Source: Agarophyton chilense (lineage: Eukaryota; Rhodophyta; Florideophyceae; Gracilariales; Gracilariaceae). From it: a stretch of DNA of 64,000 bases. The notes beneath the pieces are model-generated. The model had not been told where the DNA came from and made no database searches. It saw nothing but the letters and a program-made list of their open reading frames with translations. The DNA is taken from the NCBI GenBank assembly GCA_030374765.1, contig JARGXX010000026.1, positions 124,001 through 188,000 of the forward strand. Direction: 5' to 3'. This document shows, in pieces, positions 11,920-24,569 of this stretch (the first letter of the stretch is position 1; every line of letters begins with the position of its first letter). Both the position numbers and the translations under genes were made by a program.

Positions 11920-14190
11920 ATTGCAACTCAGCATATGGCCTGACACACCAATTTCCGCATGATATTGCATCGGATTAATTGATGCCCTGTTGGTTTTATT
12001 TGGATATTGTTTGTACAACTTGGTTATATGTTTGTGACCTTATTGCTATACTGTACTTTTCAACTCGAAAAATTCACGCTGTCGCCTTAATTTTTCGCCG
12101 TTTGTATGTCACCCGATCTCAAATAATTCAAGTCTGAGAGGTGTGACAGTTTTAAGTCCCGATTTCTTGCGGCCACCTGGCTTCTTCTATCCTTCGCTGA
12201 GCTACTGCTCTCCATGCGCACGAGCACAACGCCTCACGCCACCCCACACTCGCCGAGCCCCCCGCCATACAATCGCTTCTCCCCATCCACAAGCTGTTAG
12301 CTCCAAATGAAATCGATTGGATGCTTCGAAAGTGTTTATTTCTGGACACTCGCGAGAAAATAAAAATGAATCACGCATGGTCGTCCAAATGTGTACCGAC
12401 AAAATAGGAGTTACAAATGAATCGCTTTTATTCACGATTGACAAACATATTAAGGCTTTTGCATAGTGGGGCAGCCGCCAGGGGCGTGAAGGATAAATGT
12501 ACGAGCCTTTAACACCTCTGGAAAGTAAAGGTCATGCCACAGCACATATGCCATCACCATAGAATTCATGCTTCTCCCATAATGTTTTATATTTAAATGA
12601 AGAACGACTATTGTCCACGACAATGGAAAACAAGAAAGAAGCGGAAAAGATCTGACCCAAGGAGTGTGGTGTACGATCAACATGATATGAAGCGTTATAT
12701 TCGAACATACTGTCAAGGATAGACTCCGCTGATAGACAGACGTGGTTGAAAGCAGCACACAAACACATTCACCAAGACATGGAATCCACAAACTTCAGCA
12801 AAGAAGAGACGGAAGTCATTTTACCAACCACAACCACCGCCATCTCCGCCACCATCGTCTCCCTGTTAGAAAAAGTCGCTGAATCCATGGGGGTGTCTTG
12901 TTCAGTAAAACTCACCAAGGGTGCAGATTGTTCCACAGGTTTATCCTGAGGGGCTTATGAATCTATATTCAGAGTCTGTGCAGAGCGTTCGACGGGTTTA
13001 TCTTGTTTAGTTGGGGATTCTGCCGTCCCGCTTGTGCAGAATCCTGTATGGGCTTGTCACGATGGATCGTAGAGTCTCTGTCGGCAGCTGGTAAGGGTAA
13101 GGGGCTTTCAATGATATACTGAGGCAGTATCCTCGGGACAACAATAGCTACCGGCGCGTCCTCGGACCTACACCACCGTCGCTAAGCATCATTCAGCGGC
13201 TCACGCTGCGGCAGCATGGACAAATACCAAGCAACGAACGATCCGAGGCGCCTTTCGTTTCTATGCCGCAGTAAAAGTCGAAAACACAACGCCAAACTAC
13301 AAAAAAAGAATGACGAACACGAAATACGTCAACAACACCAATGTCACCAACACACGCGACCTTTTTGAACGACGATACAGCAGAATCGGTTCGTAAAACG
13401 AGCGAGCATACGCGGCGCTTGGCGACAGTCGTTTGTCAGCGCTCACATGCGTAAGCAGAGCACCCGCAGAGACGGGTGCATTTCTAACATAGATCGGATG
13501 CAATAGCAGTGGCGTGCTCACGGTTACTACAAAAACGAGAAGCCGGCAGCACTCAATGGGGCATTGCTCTAACGCCTTATTGGGACTTCTAAAGAGTCGC
13601 TGCCTCTACTTGAAGATTTGAAGAGCGCAACGCACTCCAAAACCGCAGCGAGTAAAATGGGCTCGTCCGACAGTGGCATGTGACTGTCCCCACTCACTGC
13701 ATGCAATGCACGTGCAAGTGGGCGCGCATTTTAAACGTGGCACGTGTGGAACGATGCTTCGCAGGGAATTCGTACGTCACGTGCGGGGATGCGTTCCATA
13801 CAAAAACAGATATTCGCATCCTTGGCAAATTGGTGCGTCACCACAACAGTTTGCACTTCGCTTCTAACAAGCGCTTCGTCATGGCGCCCCACGATGCATG
13901 TCATATCCGCCGTAGCGGTTATGTTAGTTGTCGTGGTTGTCTCGTTTCGCTGTTGCGGTCGCTATCGCTGTTGCTTAATCATCGCGTACAGCATCGTAGT
14001 CCACGCTGCCGCGGCGACGCTGGGTGCGTGCCGTGTTCAAGATGACTTCTTCCAAACACTCGTCGCTCCGACATATAATCAGCTAAGTCAGTCCCGTATT
14101 CCTCACTTTCATTGTGACAGCCGTCGGACTATCATTATTGATATCTTCTCCTGCCTTTGTTCTATTTCCCCACGCTCCACCGTCCGAAAA
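11920..14190. other. no gene supported
   Basis: Only short, unrelated open frames occur on both strands, for example around 12202-12791 and 13680-14217. None shows a domain. This is probably internal, decayed CACTA-element or older repeat DNA. Confidence 0.4.
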
Positions 14191-15160
14191 CTCAGCCGTT
14201 GTTCTGTTTCAAGGTGAGTTGAAGTCATTTCAACGTGCGTTGAAAACCTGGCATCATAATGATCTGCTCGATTTGGTCGATGAGGTGCTGATCTTCGTCA
14301 ATGGTGCCAAATTATTGTCTCAGCATCTGGTTCTTACAGATAATAACATTCCACGTTTCTTCGGTATTCCACCAATAAAGAGTTGCAAAGTCACCTCAGC
14401 AAAGAATCTTCCTTTGGAGTTTCATATCACGTATGGTACGTGCCGCGCATTCCGTATATGTGCTGCTGCTTGAGAAGGATTGGGTTTTAATGGGTTTAAT
14501 GGGTAACACTGCCAATATCAATTCGCGACTGTTGTACTCGAAGCAGCTCTTGAAATCTCACTTCGCCAACGTCGCCCGCTTCAGACATCTTCATAATCCT
14601 GGAATTCCGTTAGATGTACTCGTCATGCATTACGGTAGAGAGCAGTCCATTCTTACCATACAGAAGAATCTGGTTTTCCATGTCCATCACTGGCAGCCCC
14701 ATCCACCGTTCATGTTCCCTGGTCAAGGTCGAATTACGGAGTGTCCTGAGCCACCTGTACTATCGAACAATCATCAAGACGCCATTTATTTTCCTTTCTC
14801 TGAATACTGCCAATGAACGAATAATCCATACTTGTTTCGAAAAACATGGTTCATCGATAACGTCTTAAATGAGTTTGAGAAACGCTACAAAATGAACTTG
14901 CTCATTGTGGACCTTCCTGGAGTTTCAGTATTATACCAATTTGTGTTCGTACGCTCGGGCTGACAAGAACTTCACAGTTGCTTTGGGAACAGGTCTATTC
15001 CGTCATTTTGAACGACAGGAACATAAACACGTCAATACATTTCGGGATGCACACTCTCGTCTCACCGTTGACTTCAGAGGACTGAGAGGCCAATTATAGA
15101 AAAACGAATCCTCCTTCAAAGATCTTGGAGGCGTGCACTATTACCCAGACAGTCCATCCC
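14190..15160 (+). pseudogene. broken glycosyltransferase-like gene fragment
   Basis: Three reading frames in succession give a plausible single ancestral protein of about 300 residues. The first (about 14200-14430) contains SFQRALKTWHHNDLLDLVDE and LIFVNGAK. The second (about 14450-14880) contains YVLLLEKDWVL, an in-frame TGA at 14814, then NPYLFRKTWFIDNVLNEFEK. The third (from about 14905) contains KNFTVALGTGLFRHFERQ. The order and style (an opening helix with a Val-Asp-Glu strand, a central LEKDW motif, a late GLFRH motif) recall a conserved glycosyltransferase-like family of algae and protists. I know that family only loosely and name no enzyme activity. At least two frameshifts and one stop make it non-functional. 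It lies inside the CACTA-like element and may be captured host sequence. Confidence 0.4.
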
Positions 15161-15400
15161 CGCTAACATCGACGGAATGATATCCAGTTCAATTTGTGCG
15201 TAAGTACCAATGGACTGGTATTTAGATTGGTACCGTTAATTTTCAGCGATCCATTATTGACAAAGTATACAAACGGTTACTTAACGTGCACAGAGTGTTG
15301 ACAAACTGCGAACATAATTCAACTCACATAAGAGACAAGAAGGGCAGCCCAGAATCTTAGCGATCAGCTAACCAGTATCCATCACGAGGTCGAAGAAGCG

Positions 15401-16145
15401 ATGCTCGTCATGCGGCCGGAACAGCCTCATGAAATTACAACACCTTCGTACGAGCTTGTTAGACATTGGTCGAGCTCGGTCGGGCGAGGACGGATACCAT
15501 TCCGACGAGATTTCAAAATGTATCTGGCTGCCATCCTGAATTGGTTGTCTCACGAGTACGCAAAACTTGTGTACACTACCATGCAGATTGCAGATGAGCT
15601 CAGAAAGGATATGAGTGCCAGAGAAAATTAAACCGTGTTCGAATACACCGCACGGAAGGAGCTCCGTACGAGATGGCTTGGCCCGGATAACTATGATTTG
15701 GTGCACGAGCTGCGACAGTGGAAAGAATGGTTGGAAAGGGCCTCGTGGCCTGAAAACTCACCACAAGAGGGTTTGGAAGACTATAATCCATTGACCCTGT
15801 ACAATATGTTTATGATGAGGCATGCAGCGCGCACAAATCACTGGAATACCACAAACGTTTTATTTCTGGACGCTATGAACAACTAGAACCCGAAGGTCAT
15901 GGAAAGTAAAAACGATCATATCCTTCGCGTTCATATGTTTGAAAAATTGCTCATGACGCACTTTGACTAAACACCGAGCACTGAATTACATGGATTTGAG
16001 TACTCAGAATTCAATCAGTACTGCAACATAGAAAACATGACCGAGCGACATAATTTGAAAGTCAGCAAAGGAGGAATCCTTCGCCGTTCGTAATTCTTCC
16101 TGGAATTCAGCAAAGCTCTGACGACAACTCTTCGCGAAGATAAAA
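15401..16145 (+). pseudogene. unknown protein gene, interrupted by stops
   Basis: A single frame stays protein-like over about 245 codons but is cut by stops at 15629, 15884, about 15967 and about 16090. It includes an amphipathic segment (YDLVHELRQWKEWLERASWP), NPLTLYNMFMMRHAAR and, later, LHGFEYSEFNQYC. I do not recognise the family. The constant frame across four nonsense codons suggests a once-functional gene that decayed by point mutation. It directly follows the glycosyltransferase-like fragment on the same strand, so it may belong to the same captured block. Confidence 0.4.
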
Positions 16146-16149
16146 AAGG

Positions 16150-18566
16150 TGTAGAATACTTTCTCTTTCATCGTTTATCAGGTTCCGTAGAATGTGGATG
16201 GGTTTAGCTACAACTGGGGGTGCTCGGACAATTTTGCAAAGGATCATGATCGCGATACCATGCAGGAACATCAATGTCACAATTTCGCTATCTTTGACTA
16301 GGTCGCGAGGCACGCTGTAGCCGGTGAAGAGGTGGCGTAGAAGGGAATATATATTATCCAGTGAATCGAAGGTCAGTGCGAGACTTGATAAAAAAGCTAT
16401 ATCCAGCATCACGTCTCAAAAGCGACCTTCGGTTTTCGTATATAGTAGACACAAGTGCATACTCCGACTATCGAACAGGACCCTATATCTGTTCTCCTGA
16501 CACTGACTGAAGTTGGGAACGAGTCTTGGTTTTGAATAGAAAGCAGTTGGAACTCAAGCGCTTCTACGTGCAGATGTAGTTTATATACTGTACGAAATCC
16601 TTTAAGCTGATATTGCTACAATAACAATCGGTTTGCAGGTAGCGATGGAGCTGGAATTGCAATTTCATTCAACTGAACGTGACCGAATGAGCTAGACCTC
16701 AAAATTCCTTTTCACCTGTTCGTCTACGGCTTGAGCGCACGGCACTTTTGGAAATTCTGATTCAAGAACATCAAAGGTCGTAAATGAAAACTGAAGTCGT
16801 GGTTGCACACCTATTTTCAGGACAAAAATTGACGCTACATCTGGGAGCTTCATATCTTGTGACTGCTAAGTGCTTTTGAAATCGCAGACCCGGGTTAATG
16901 AATATTGTAGATCACTACTGGTTTATATTTCCGATCAAGGCACAATCTCGACGACTCACGCTGCCCCCGATACGACAAATACAAGGATTGGACACAGGAT
17001 AGGTTATTAGAAAGTGTCCAGGGAGGGTGTTGGCATACCTCGTGAGAGAACGTTTCTTGCAAAGATAACCCTCTACTTTAGGTAGGCATTACAATGGAAT
17101 ACCTCTCGAAAGAGAGAGGAAAAGGGATCCCGCGTGGAGCCACGAGACGGTGGCTGCAGTCTTGGCTTGCGCTTATGAACGTACCTGTACACATATGCTC
17201 CCGACAACGCGTGCGTTGTGCGCCACGTTACTAATCGTAACTTACGATATGTGTGTGCTGCTGATGTGTAACATAAGCGCTGTAACGGCTCATTTTGTTA
17301 ATCGCTCAGCTGTGCCTGATTTCTGACTCCACCGCCGTTCTTACAGCGTTTCGGAGTCAACTCCAACGCAGCCGAACATAAAACGCCACCAGTTGTACAC
17401 GAAGATGCGTCAAGGCGTCTTTTGAGTCACACATGTTCTTTAAGAATTCCTGAATCTGATGGACAGAAGCAACCGCGGGGACAATTATGTGACGCAGATT
17501 GCTGCGCTGCTGTTTCGCGGATCAAAGTTACCGCCGTACCCTTCGTACGACTTTAGAATACCACGTCTTTCATTTTCCCATTTCTGCGTGGGTTGGACCT
17601 TGTGTGAGCTGCGCGTCAAAGCTGATTGCAAAAAAGCACCCATATACATCGCAAACCGTGATTACGAAAACCTGGATGGCTTTCAACCCACACCGCCTCG
17701 CAGCCACAACACCGACCTTTCGCAGCTCGGCTTACACCCACTGCTGCACCGCCATGAAACACCAACGCCGAATCGCCACACCATGCCCCAACGCCAACAC
17801 GCCACACCGCCAACTGATCGCACCACCGTCAAGTCCCAATGCCCGACTCTCGCATCTCTAACATGCCACACCTTCTCACCTCCACACATTCGCTCCGCTT
17901 TCAAACCGCGACTCCTATCCTACGCACTAGCGTACTGCCTTCGACCACACCGCCGAAACGCTGCAGCGTTTTTCCGCCACACTGTCGATACACCAAATTG
18001 CCGAAAAGTCGCAACGACTCACCGTCCTCGACGTCGAACACCGACATGCATCAACACCGCGATGAAGGCGACCTAAGACATTGATATTCAACCGGGCCAG
18101 AACGCGGCACCTAATCACCAACGTACGGCCTCATCCTCCCAATACTATCAATTCCCGATACCGACACGCTGCACCACACCGGTAGGTTGCAACGCCTAAA
18201 TCGCAACATCGAAACAATGAAAAGCCTGTCAAAGTCCGCATCTCTAAACCCATTTTTTATTCCCTGCAAATGGCAGCTATAAAGTGCCAGAGATGCATAG
18301 ACACTGAAGAGGAGACTGTCGCATACTTGCAAAGGTAGGCCCCTTGAGGAGTGAAACATATAAATTCCGCGGGGTTTGATTTGTAACATCGTCGTTAGGG
18401 CTCCGTGGCACCCCATCGTTGCGGCAATGCAATACTGTAAGACTATTACATTCCATCCAGAAATCAAATCAACATGCCTTTGCGATGCCAGTTTGCCACA
18501 ATTCTGCATGACGCATACTGTGAAGCTGTTTCTCATGATGACTTACGCGGACAGGACTAATGCAGA
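16150..18566. other. no gene supported
   Basis: A plus-strand frame of 205 codons at 17459-18076 is open, but its second half is C-rich and low in complexity, and overlapping frames on both strands are equally open. I treat it as chance. Nothing else is recognised. Confidence 0.4.
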
Positions 18567-18568
18567 TA

Positions 18569-19868
18569 TAGTCTGTTTCAAAATCATATCCCTCGCGCAA
18601 ATTTTCCAAAAATCGACGTTTTGGCTACAGTAAAACTAACAAAATCAGTGTGAAAAAATTTTCAAGTAAAAAAACTGTTTCAAAATCATAACCTTTATTG
18701 CATCCTTTTTATTCTAACGCGAGTTCAGTAGTTTATTTTTGCTCCTCTAGCCTGTATAACACTTATACAACGCTTTGGCATTGATTCTATAAAAGGATTG
18801 ATAGCATTACAGTCAATATTTTCCCAGCAATCTTTGATACAATTTTTCAGATCAAAAACTGTATCAAATTGCCTTCCTTGCCCATAAACCATTCGGGCCA
18901 ACATTCCCCAAATGTTTTCGATAGGGTTGAGGTCAGGAGAGCGCGCAGGCCATTCCATAACCGACATATTTAGACTATTGAACCACTGTTTCATAGAATT
19001 AGACTTATGCACAGGTGCATTATCTTGCTGAAAAATGAATTCTTCTCCGTGCATACAGTATGCAAAAGGTAAAAGATAGTTTTCTAGAACCTCAGCATAC
19101 TTCTCAGAGTTCATTGTAGTTTCAACAAAAGCCATATCAGTTGCTCCTTTCGTAGAGATACCAGCCCAAACCATTACTGATGCACCTCCTGAATGCCTAG
19201 TCACAAATTACTTCTTTTCTTTTCGTAGATCATGCCAATAAAATTTAAAGCAATCTGGACCATCAAGGTTAAACTTTTTTTCGTCTGAAAAGATAACATT
19301 ATTCCATTCCGTTTTCCAATAAGCCTTTTGAGCACACCATTCAACTCGATTTTTCTTGTGATTATCTTTTAAAAAAAAAGTTTTCCTCATTTTTGTGTAC
19401 TTGAACAAATTTTGACGATTGACTTCACGTCATATTGTAGATCTTGATAGACGCAAATTTAGATTTTTGACAATTTTTTCCCAAGATGAAGTGTTGCGGC
19501 ATAGTTCTCCCTTAATTCCACGCTTATCGGCCGGGGATAGTGCCGTAGGACGGCCGGTTGAACGCTTTTTTCCGTATGTAGCGGGGTTTTTGATGAAGTT
19601 GCTGATTGTTTTTGTGCTGCGCTTGAGTTTTCGGGCTATATCTGCTGGAATCATACCCTGACCTACTAATTCCATGATTTCCAGCTGTTCAGAGCGTGTC
19701 AGAGGTGCGCCACGAGCCATAATTGAGCGAATGATTGTATAAAGGATATACTTTTGAAACAGTGTTATTGACTTAGTGGTTTTTATTTGTTGTGAAATGT
19801 GCTCTACAGTACGTGAAATGCCTTTTTGGCGCAGTTTTTGTAAAGGGATATGTTTTTGAAACGCACTG
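18569..19868 (-). mobile_element. Tc1-family DNA transposon, 1.3 kb, complete
   Basis: A TA dinucleotide flanks each end (18567-18568 and 19869-19870). The ends start TAGTCTGTTTC on the left and, inverted, CAGTGCGTTTC on the right. Each end holds two related motifs about 100 bp apart: an outer one containing GTTTCAAAA-N-CATATCCC and an inner one (CTGTTTCAAAATCATAACC on the left). This is the IR/DR arrangement known from some Tc1-like elements. A transposase gene fills the interior on the minus strand. The element sits within the larger CACTA-like segment. Confidence 0.85.
18725..19720 (-). pseudogene. Tc1-type transposase, two in-frame stops
   Basis: The 332-codon frame is the usual length for a Tc1 transposase. 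The N-terminus (MARGAPLTRSEQLEIMEL ... PADIARKLKRS ... RSTGRP) is a paired-like helix-turn-helix DNA-binding region with a GRP-type linker. The catalytic triad is visible: Asp in FSDEKKFN, Asp in QQDNAPVH, and Glu in DLNPIENIWG. There are 34 residues between the second Asp and the Glu, that is, DD34E. The enzyme would cut at the inverted repeats and insert at TA. A TGA at 19430-19432 and a TAA at 19208-19210 interrupt the otherwise single frame, so this copy cannot make full-length protein without readthrough. Few lesions suggest fairly recent activity. Confidence 0.85.
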
Positions 19869-19870
19869 TA

Positions 19871-20180
19871 TCATAATTATAGTGTACATTGCGACAAAAT
19901 TGGATGAATAATGGGGATCTAGTTACGAATCATTCCATAACGTTCTGTGAGACAATATCTGGAAAATACGAAATGCATGTAGGCGTATAGGTAAGTGTGA
20001 AAATGAACTATATCCATTGTGACACATATCCAACGTGGAGTATGAAGCAGTTCTAGAAACTCTTCGTGAGCCTACTTCTGCCATGAATATAACGCCTTCC
20101 TCTTGATTTTCCATTTGCTCCTCTCACCCTCGGGTGCACCATACGATAACGAATTCGATTTCACCTCGCCCGCGAGAATC
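19871..20180. other. short spacer, nothing recognised
   Basis: This is the right flank of the Tc1 element. It has no open frame of note and no repeat beyond the TA duplication. Confidence 0.4.
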
Positions 20181-20183
20181 TAT

Positions 20184-21079
20184 GTCATGTACCTCGAGGG
20201 GCATAGGATAAAGTCCTCAAGGACGGTGTTGGACGCTGTAAGCCTATCCGTCAATTCGTTACGTTCGACAGGGCGGAAGCGAGTTGCTGTGCGTTGGATA
20301 GGAGCTGGTGCTGGATTTATCTCATCTTCATCTGCAAGCAGTGTATCCTCTTCCAAGGTTGACGAAATAGATATTTGAAAACGGACATTTTCGTCATTCG
20401 TACATGGAGAAACGTCTTCCGTTTGCGATACTGTTCCAGTGCGAGTTTGAAAGTGCTGACTTCCTTCTTGTGTTGCTAACTGTTGATCTAAACGATCATT
20501 CGAGCCATCAATTTCGGACTAGCGTGCAGTTTCTGGGACAAAGCAGGGAACAACACGCTGAGGTTGGCGCCTAATCTCGGCGGTCCCACCACATATATTA
20601 CCAGTGGCGTAGTTTGAAACATCTTCATCATCACCGTGTGTTTGTTTGGCATGTTGGTGGTTACTTCCTAGCACGGAAAGAGGGGTAATGTTCGGTAGCA
20701 GCTGGCGGGCAGGTACAGGCCCCAAAGGCGTCGTGGAATTTCTCCTACTTCTTGGACCAGTGTACTTCCGGTCGCGCCTAAATGATTCTTGTATGAGAAT
20801 ACTCACAGCCCACTGTCTCTCTACTTTGCGAAGGACCCTGTAGTGCTTTTCTATCTTCGTGTGCAGTTCAACCAAAATGGTAGGGTGTGTTATTGTAAAA
20901 CGGCGATACGTAATTGTACCGTTCTCAGTCACTTTTCGAATGTCGTTCAAATGCTCTCGTATGCTGCGCATTGCAGACCGGATGAATTCCTCGCTGAGTG
21001 GGCCTTGGGGATCATACACTGTACCATTTAAAGCAGCCACGTTGCCGTTGAAAATCGTTCTCATTTTCTTCTGGGACAC
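20184..21079 (-). pseudogene. unknown gene divergent to the CACTA-like transposase
   Basis: A minus-strand frame runs about 298 codons from 21079 to a TAG at about 20184, with one internal TAG at 20519-20521. The N-terminal half is helical and charged (FIRSAMRSIREHLNDIRKV ... HTKIEKHYRVLRKVERQW). The C-terminal half is Ser/Thr/Asp-rich and probably disordered. No domain is recognised. It is transcribed divergently from the Tnp2-type transposase across a 400-bp gap. CACTA elements often carry a second DNA-binding gene (TnpA-type) beside the transposase, so a similar role is possible but unproven. Confidence 0.45.
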
Positions 21080-21477
21080 ATGACCTTGGACTCTCGGCTT
21101 ATCTGGACGGCGCTACTCCAGTATAGTAGGGATCGCAATGCAATGCTCCGGAAATGAATTGTTCTCAGTGGCGGTGCTTTGCTTCTGATCGTTGGTTTGC
21201 AAATAGTTACGACATTGCTGCTTGGTAACTACGAAATCAGAATATGGAATATAGGAAAGCCAAGAGAGAGAACAGATATCGTTGGAGGCCAAGATGGAAG
21301 AAAGAAAGAAACTTGGGATGGAATGTGATGCAGGGGAGGGGAGAATTAGAGACGGAGTTTTCATCGCTGTTTTGTACGAATAGTGATGCAATACAGTTTC
21401 ATTTTGTGATGGCGGGAAATGAAGGACGCGAGAAATGAAAAGAAAAGCACAATTACTGGGGAGAAAAGGGTACTAGT

Positions 21478-24400
21478 GTGTGCAAGGTTTCTCATTCCCA
21501 ACAGTTGTCTGCTCTGATGGGTCACCAAAAACGTGAAAGGAAGAGACCAGCCTCACAGTCAATTGACTCAATACAGCGCCAGATTCGGGATGAAGAGCAA
21601 GAGGTGACTGCATCTACTAAGTCGGAGTACAACAGCTATGGATCGCAGAACTTAAGAAAGGTTATGGCTCGACTCTGCGGTACATTGACGACTCGCGTTT
21701 CCAAACACGACGTACAATTCAAATAATGTCGTTCAGATCCGAAATGAAAGAACCTCCACTGGTTTACCAAGAGCCATCAAACGCCTGTTGACGGGAGCAC
21801 AACAAGCTCAATCTGCACAGTTTTCGAAGGGTTGGGAAGAGGAAGAAGTAAAGCACAGCCAGTTTAGTGATGCACACATAGCAACTCTCCAAGAGAGTGA
21901 TAGAAGAGTTTTCCAAGGACAACGAGCGGTAGCTGCTCATTCAGAGCGAGTGTCCCGCCATACATATGACGTTCACGAACGAAGCAAACGCAACTTACAA
22001 TCTGATGTAACGAATGCATTTTCAATTACTTGCAGAACCCGTTCGTCCTCTGCTCAACCTGATGTGGGAGAGAACTTGTTCGGGATGCCCAACCTGAATG
22101 AATATGGGAAAGACGTCGAGAGAAGGCGGATTGGAGAGGTTCTCCACACTATTGAAAGAGGTTTTTTATCGCAAATCCAGGCAGCATCTCTTCTTCAAAC
22201 TGATGTTGTTTGGTCTAAATTCAACTATGATGTACTTGTCCGGTATGTAGTACATAGATCTGGTGTAAGAAATCAGTTTGGCTTTATGTGTTCCTCGGAA
22301 CACGCTCCGCTTTACAGAATCCAAGAGTATGGGACGTGTCCTTCGCAGTCATGTGATAAGACGGTGTCTGAAAGTCACAAGTACTGGTAGATGACTGTTT
22401 CCAAGCAGGTATCCGCGCTTTTCAGAAAATAATATCTCGATCGAATACTGAAAGAAGGGATGTGAGGAAACGTGGGAAGCCATTGCCGTTAGAGATGAAA
22501 CCCATGGATCACTTCATGACTATTACTGTGGTAATTACTTCAAAGAAAAGTTTGGGGGTTTGATGAAAACATGGAAAGCAAACGAAGAACTCCATGTCGT
22601 TTTTACGTTCTCATCGGCCGGGTTTGAAGTATTTCGAGGTCGCAGACTCAGCAGGTCGACATGGCCGCTCGTTTTTATCGTGCGTAATATAGATACAATG
22701 ATAAGATTTAAGGCCTCCAACAGTATCTCCGCAGGTTTTGTGCCAGGTTCTCATGATCAAGATGAATTTGACAGATTTCTGTCACGTACCGTAGATGACT
22801 TCAAAGAGTTTGAGTCTGGAATTAAAATTCTGTGCGCGGACGGAAGATCGAGGACACCACACGGAAATTTGATGTCTTTATCAGCTGACTGGCCTGCTCC
22901 CAGTAAGCCAATTGGGATAAAGGGGCGCAACGCAGTGCATTCCTGTCGGAGGAGTATGAAGCGAAAAAAGAGATCAGTTCCAGCTGGAAACAGGTTGTGG
23001 ATGCTTCCAGAAGATGGAAACCATCTTCGTTAACAGTATAGTTCAGGATAGCTTGACTGAGAGTGAAGCATGTGGATTGAGAGAGAATGTCCTGCACTTC
23101 GAACAGCAGCAGATATGGAGAATATCTGTAGGACACTTGAGAGCAGATTAAGAAGTTCTGGGACGTGTATGGAGGGAACTGGAGTTCTTCGAATGCCTCT
23201 CCTGTCTACCCTGTCTGTTGTCATCATAAAATGCTCTCCGTATGACCCAATGCATCTTTGGCTATTGGGCTGGGTCAAAAATTGGGTATCTTTGTTTATC
23301 GGCTCATACAAGAAGTGTATATCATCTCGGTACCCGTTTGTGCTGCAGCCTCCTGTTTTGGGTGTAATAAATGAAGCTCTAGGGCATGGGGCGGCAGGAA
23401 TTCCAGCGCACTGGGGACGACCACCGGAGTCATTTCGCTTTATCGGAGGGTACAAGGCAAAAAACTACCTAAGCCTCGCATTGTATTACGCACCACTTCT
23501 CTTCGGTATCTTTAGAGAGAACAGAAGATTAGTTCAACTATGGGCTGCTACGTCCACCGTAACCGATATATTGGTGGATACCTCTCCCACAACTGAAGAT
23601 GTCGTGCACCTTCGCCAAGCACTTCAGGTTGCACACACATTGTTTGTAAGGGGTTTCTACAGCACGCCAGCGCATGAGTTTGGGCTGACGCCTACTACTC
23701 ACGCTGTCCCGCATATACCTCAAATGATTCAGGAGTGTGGGTCGCTGAGAAATGTATCACAGTTCATGGTTGAAAGGCTTGCAGGGAAGCTGGGCGACAT
23801 AGCAAAGTCTCGTCACCGTCTGGAGTCGAATCGGTTCCATAAGACTCACATGACATTTTCACTGCGCATATTGGACGGTGGCGTCGCGAGGTCATTAACC
23901 AATCCTCATCTGGGAATAAATTTCAAGGAAGCAGCATACGAAGTTAACAATCCTGCGGTAAGCAGAGGTTCAAGTGTGGCATGAGAAGTTCAAGGCGTGC
24001 ATAAAGATGCAAGCAGTACTACTGGGGGAGCAGATGAAAGGTTAAATCCGGAGGTTTCGCTTTTCAGGAACACCATGTCATCATAATGGGGTGGCGCTGA
24101 AGACTGCAGTTTTGGATTTTGTTCGAAAAGAGCTCTCTCACGAGTGCTATGATGTTTGTCTGAAATATTTAAAGCATATTGAAAATTATGAATATCTTAG
24201 GGGGATAGCTCTCTAAGAGTTAAAAAGCGAGCAGAGTTTGAACGGCGAAGACGAAATGAAACGTTCAGAGCAAGACAGTGTTGTTGGATGGCGTCCAAGA
24301 TTGAAGCAACCCCCAGAGGTGATCGAGTTGAGACAGATGAAAACTTTTATGGAGTCTACTACGGCTGCGTTGAGGACATATTCGAAGCGACTATTGAGTA

Positions 24401-24569
24401 TCGCACTCAAGCAGAGGTGACCAGTCGGAAATTGGAGTATCGCCTTGTCGCAGTCCAGTGGCAGTATGGGCTTCAACAGAACTCTGTAAATGATGTCCCA
24501 TCCGTGTCAATTCGAACTAGGGTGCGACGCGGAAGTATTCGCGACACGAAACGACAATATAATTTATGA
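21478..24569 (+). pseudogene. decayed Tnp2-type (CACTA/Plavaka-like) transposase
   Basis: Successive plus-strand pieces (21478-21726, 21788-22390, 22560-23033, 23070-23984, 24288-24569) together resemble one large transposase of the Tnp2 class. Landmarks in order are a Cys-containing segment (YGTCPSQSCDKT), then WPLVFIVRNIDTMIRFK followed by GFVPGSHDQDEFDRFL. Next come MSLSADWPAPSKPIGIKG and the YDPMHLWLLGWVKNW motif, which matches the DPMH..LG pattern of the family. A C-terminal region follows with HAVPHIPQMIQECG and VERLAGKL. Frame changes near 22400, 23020 and 23160 and several stops make it dead. The enzyme would excise and integrate the surrounding element. Confidence 0.6.

Noticed and set aside
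17459-18076. 205-codon plus-strand frame
   Set aside because: C-rich, His/Pro/Thr-rich low-complexity translation with overlapping open frames on both strands and no domain.
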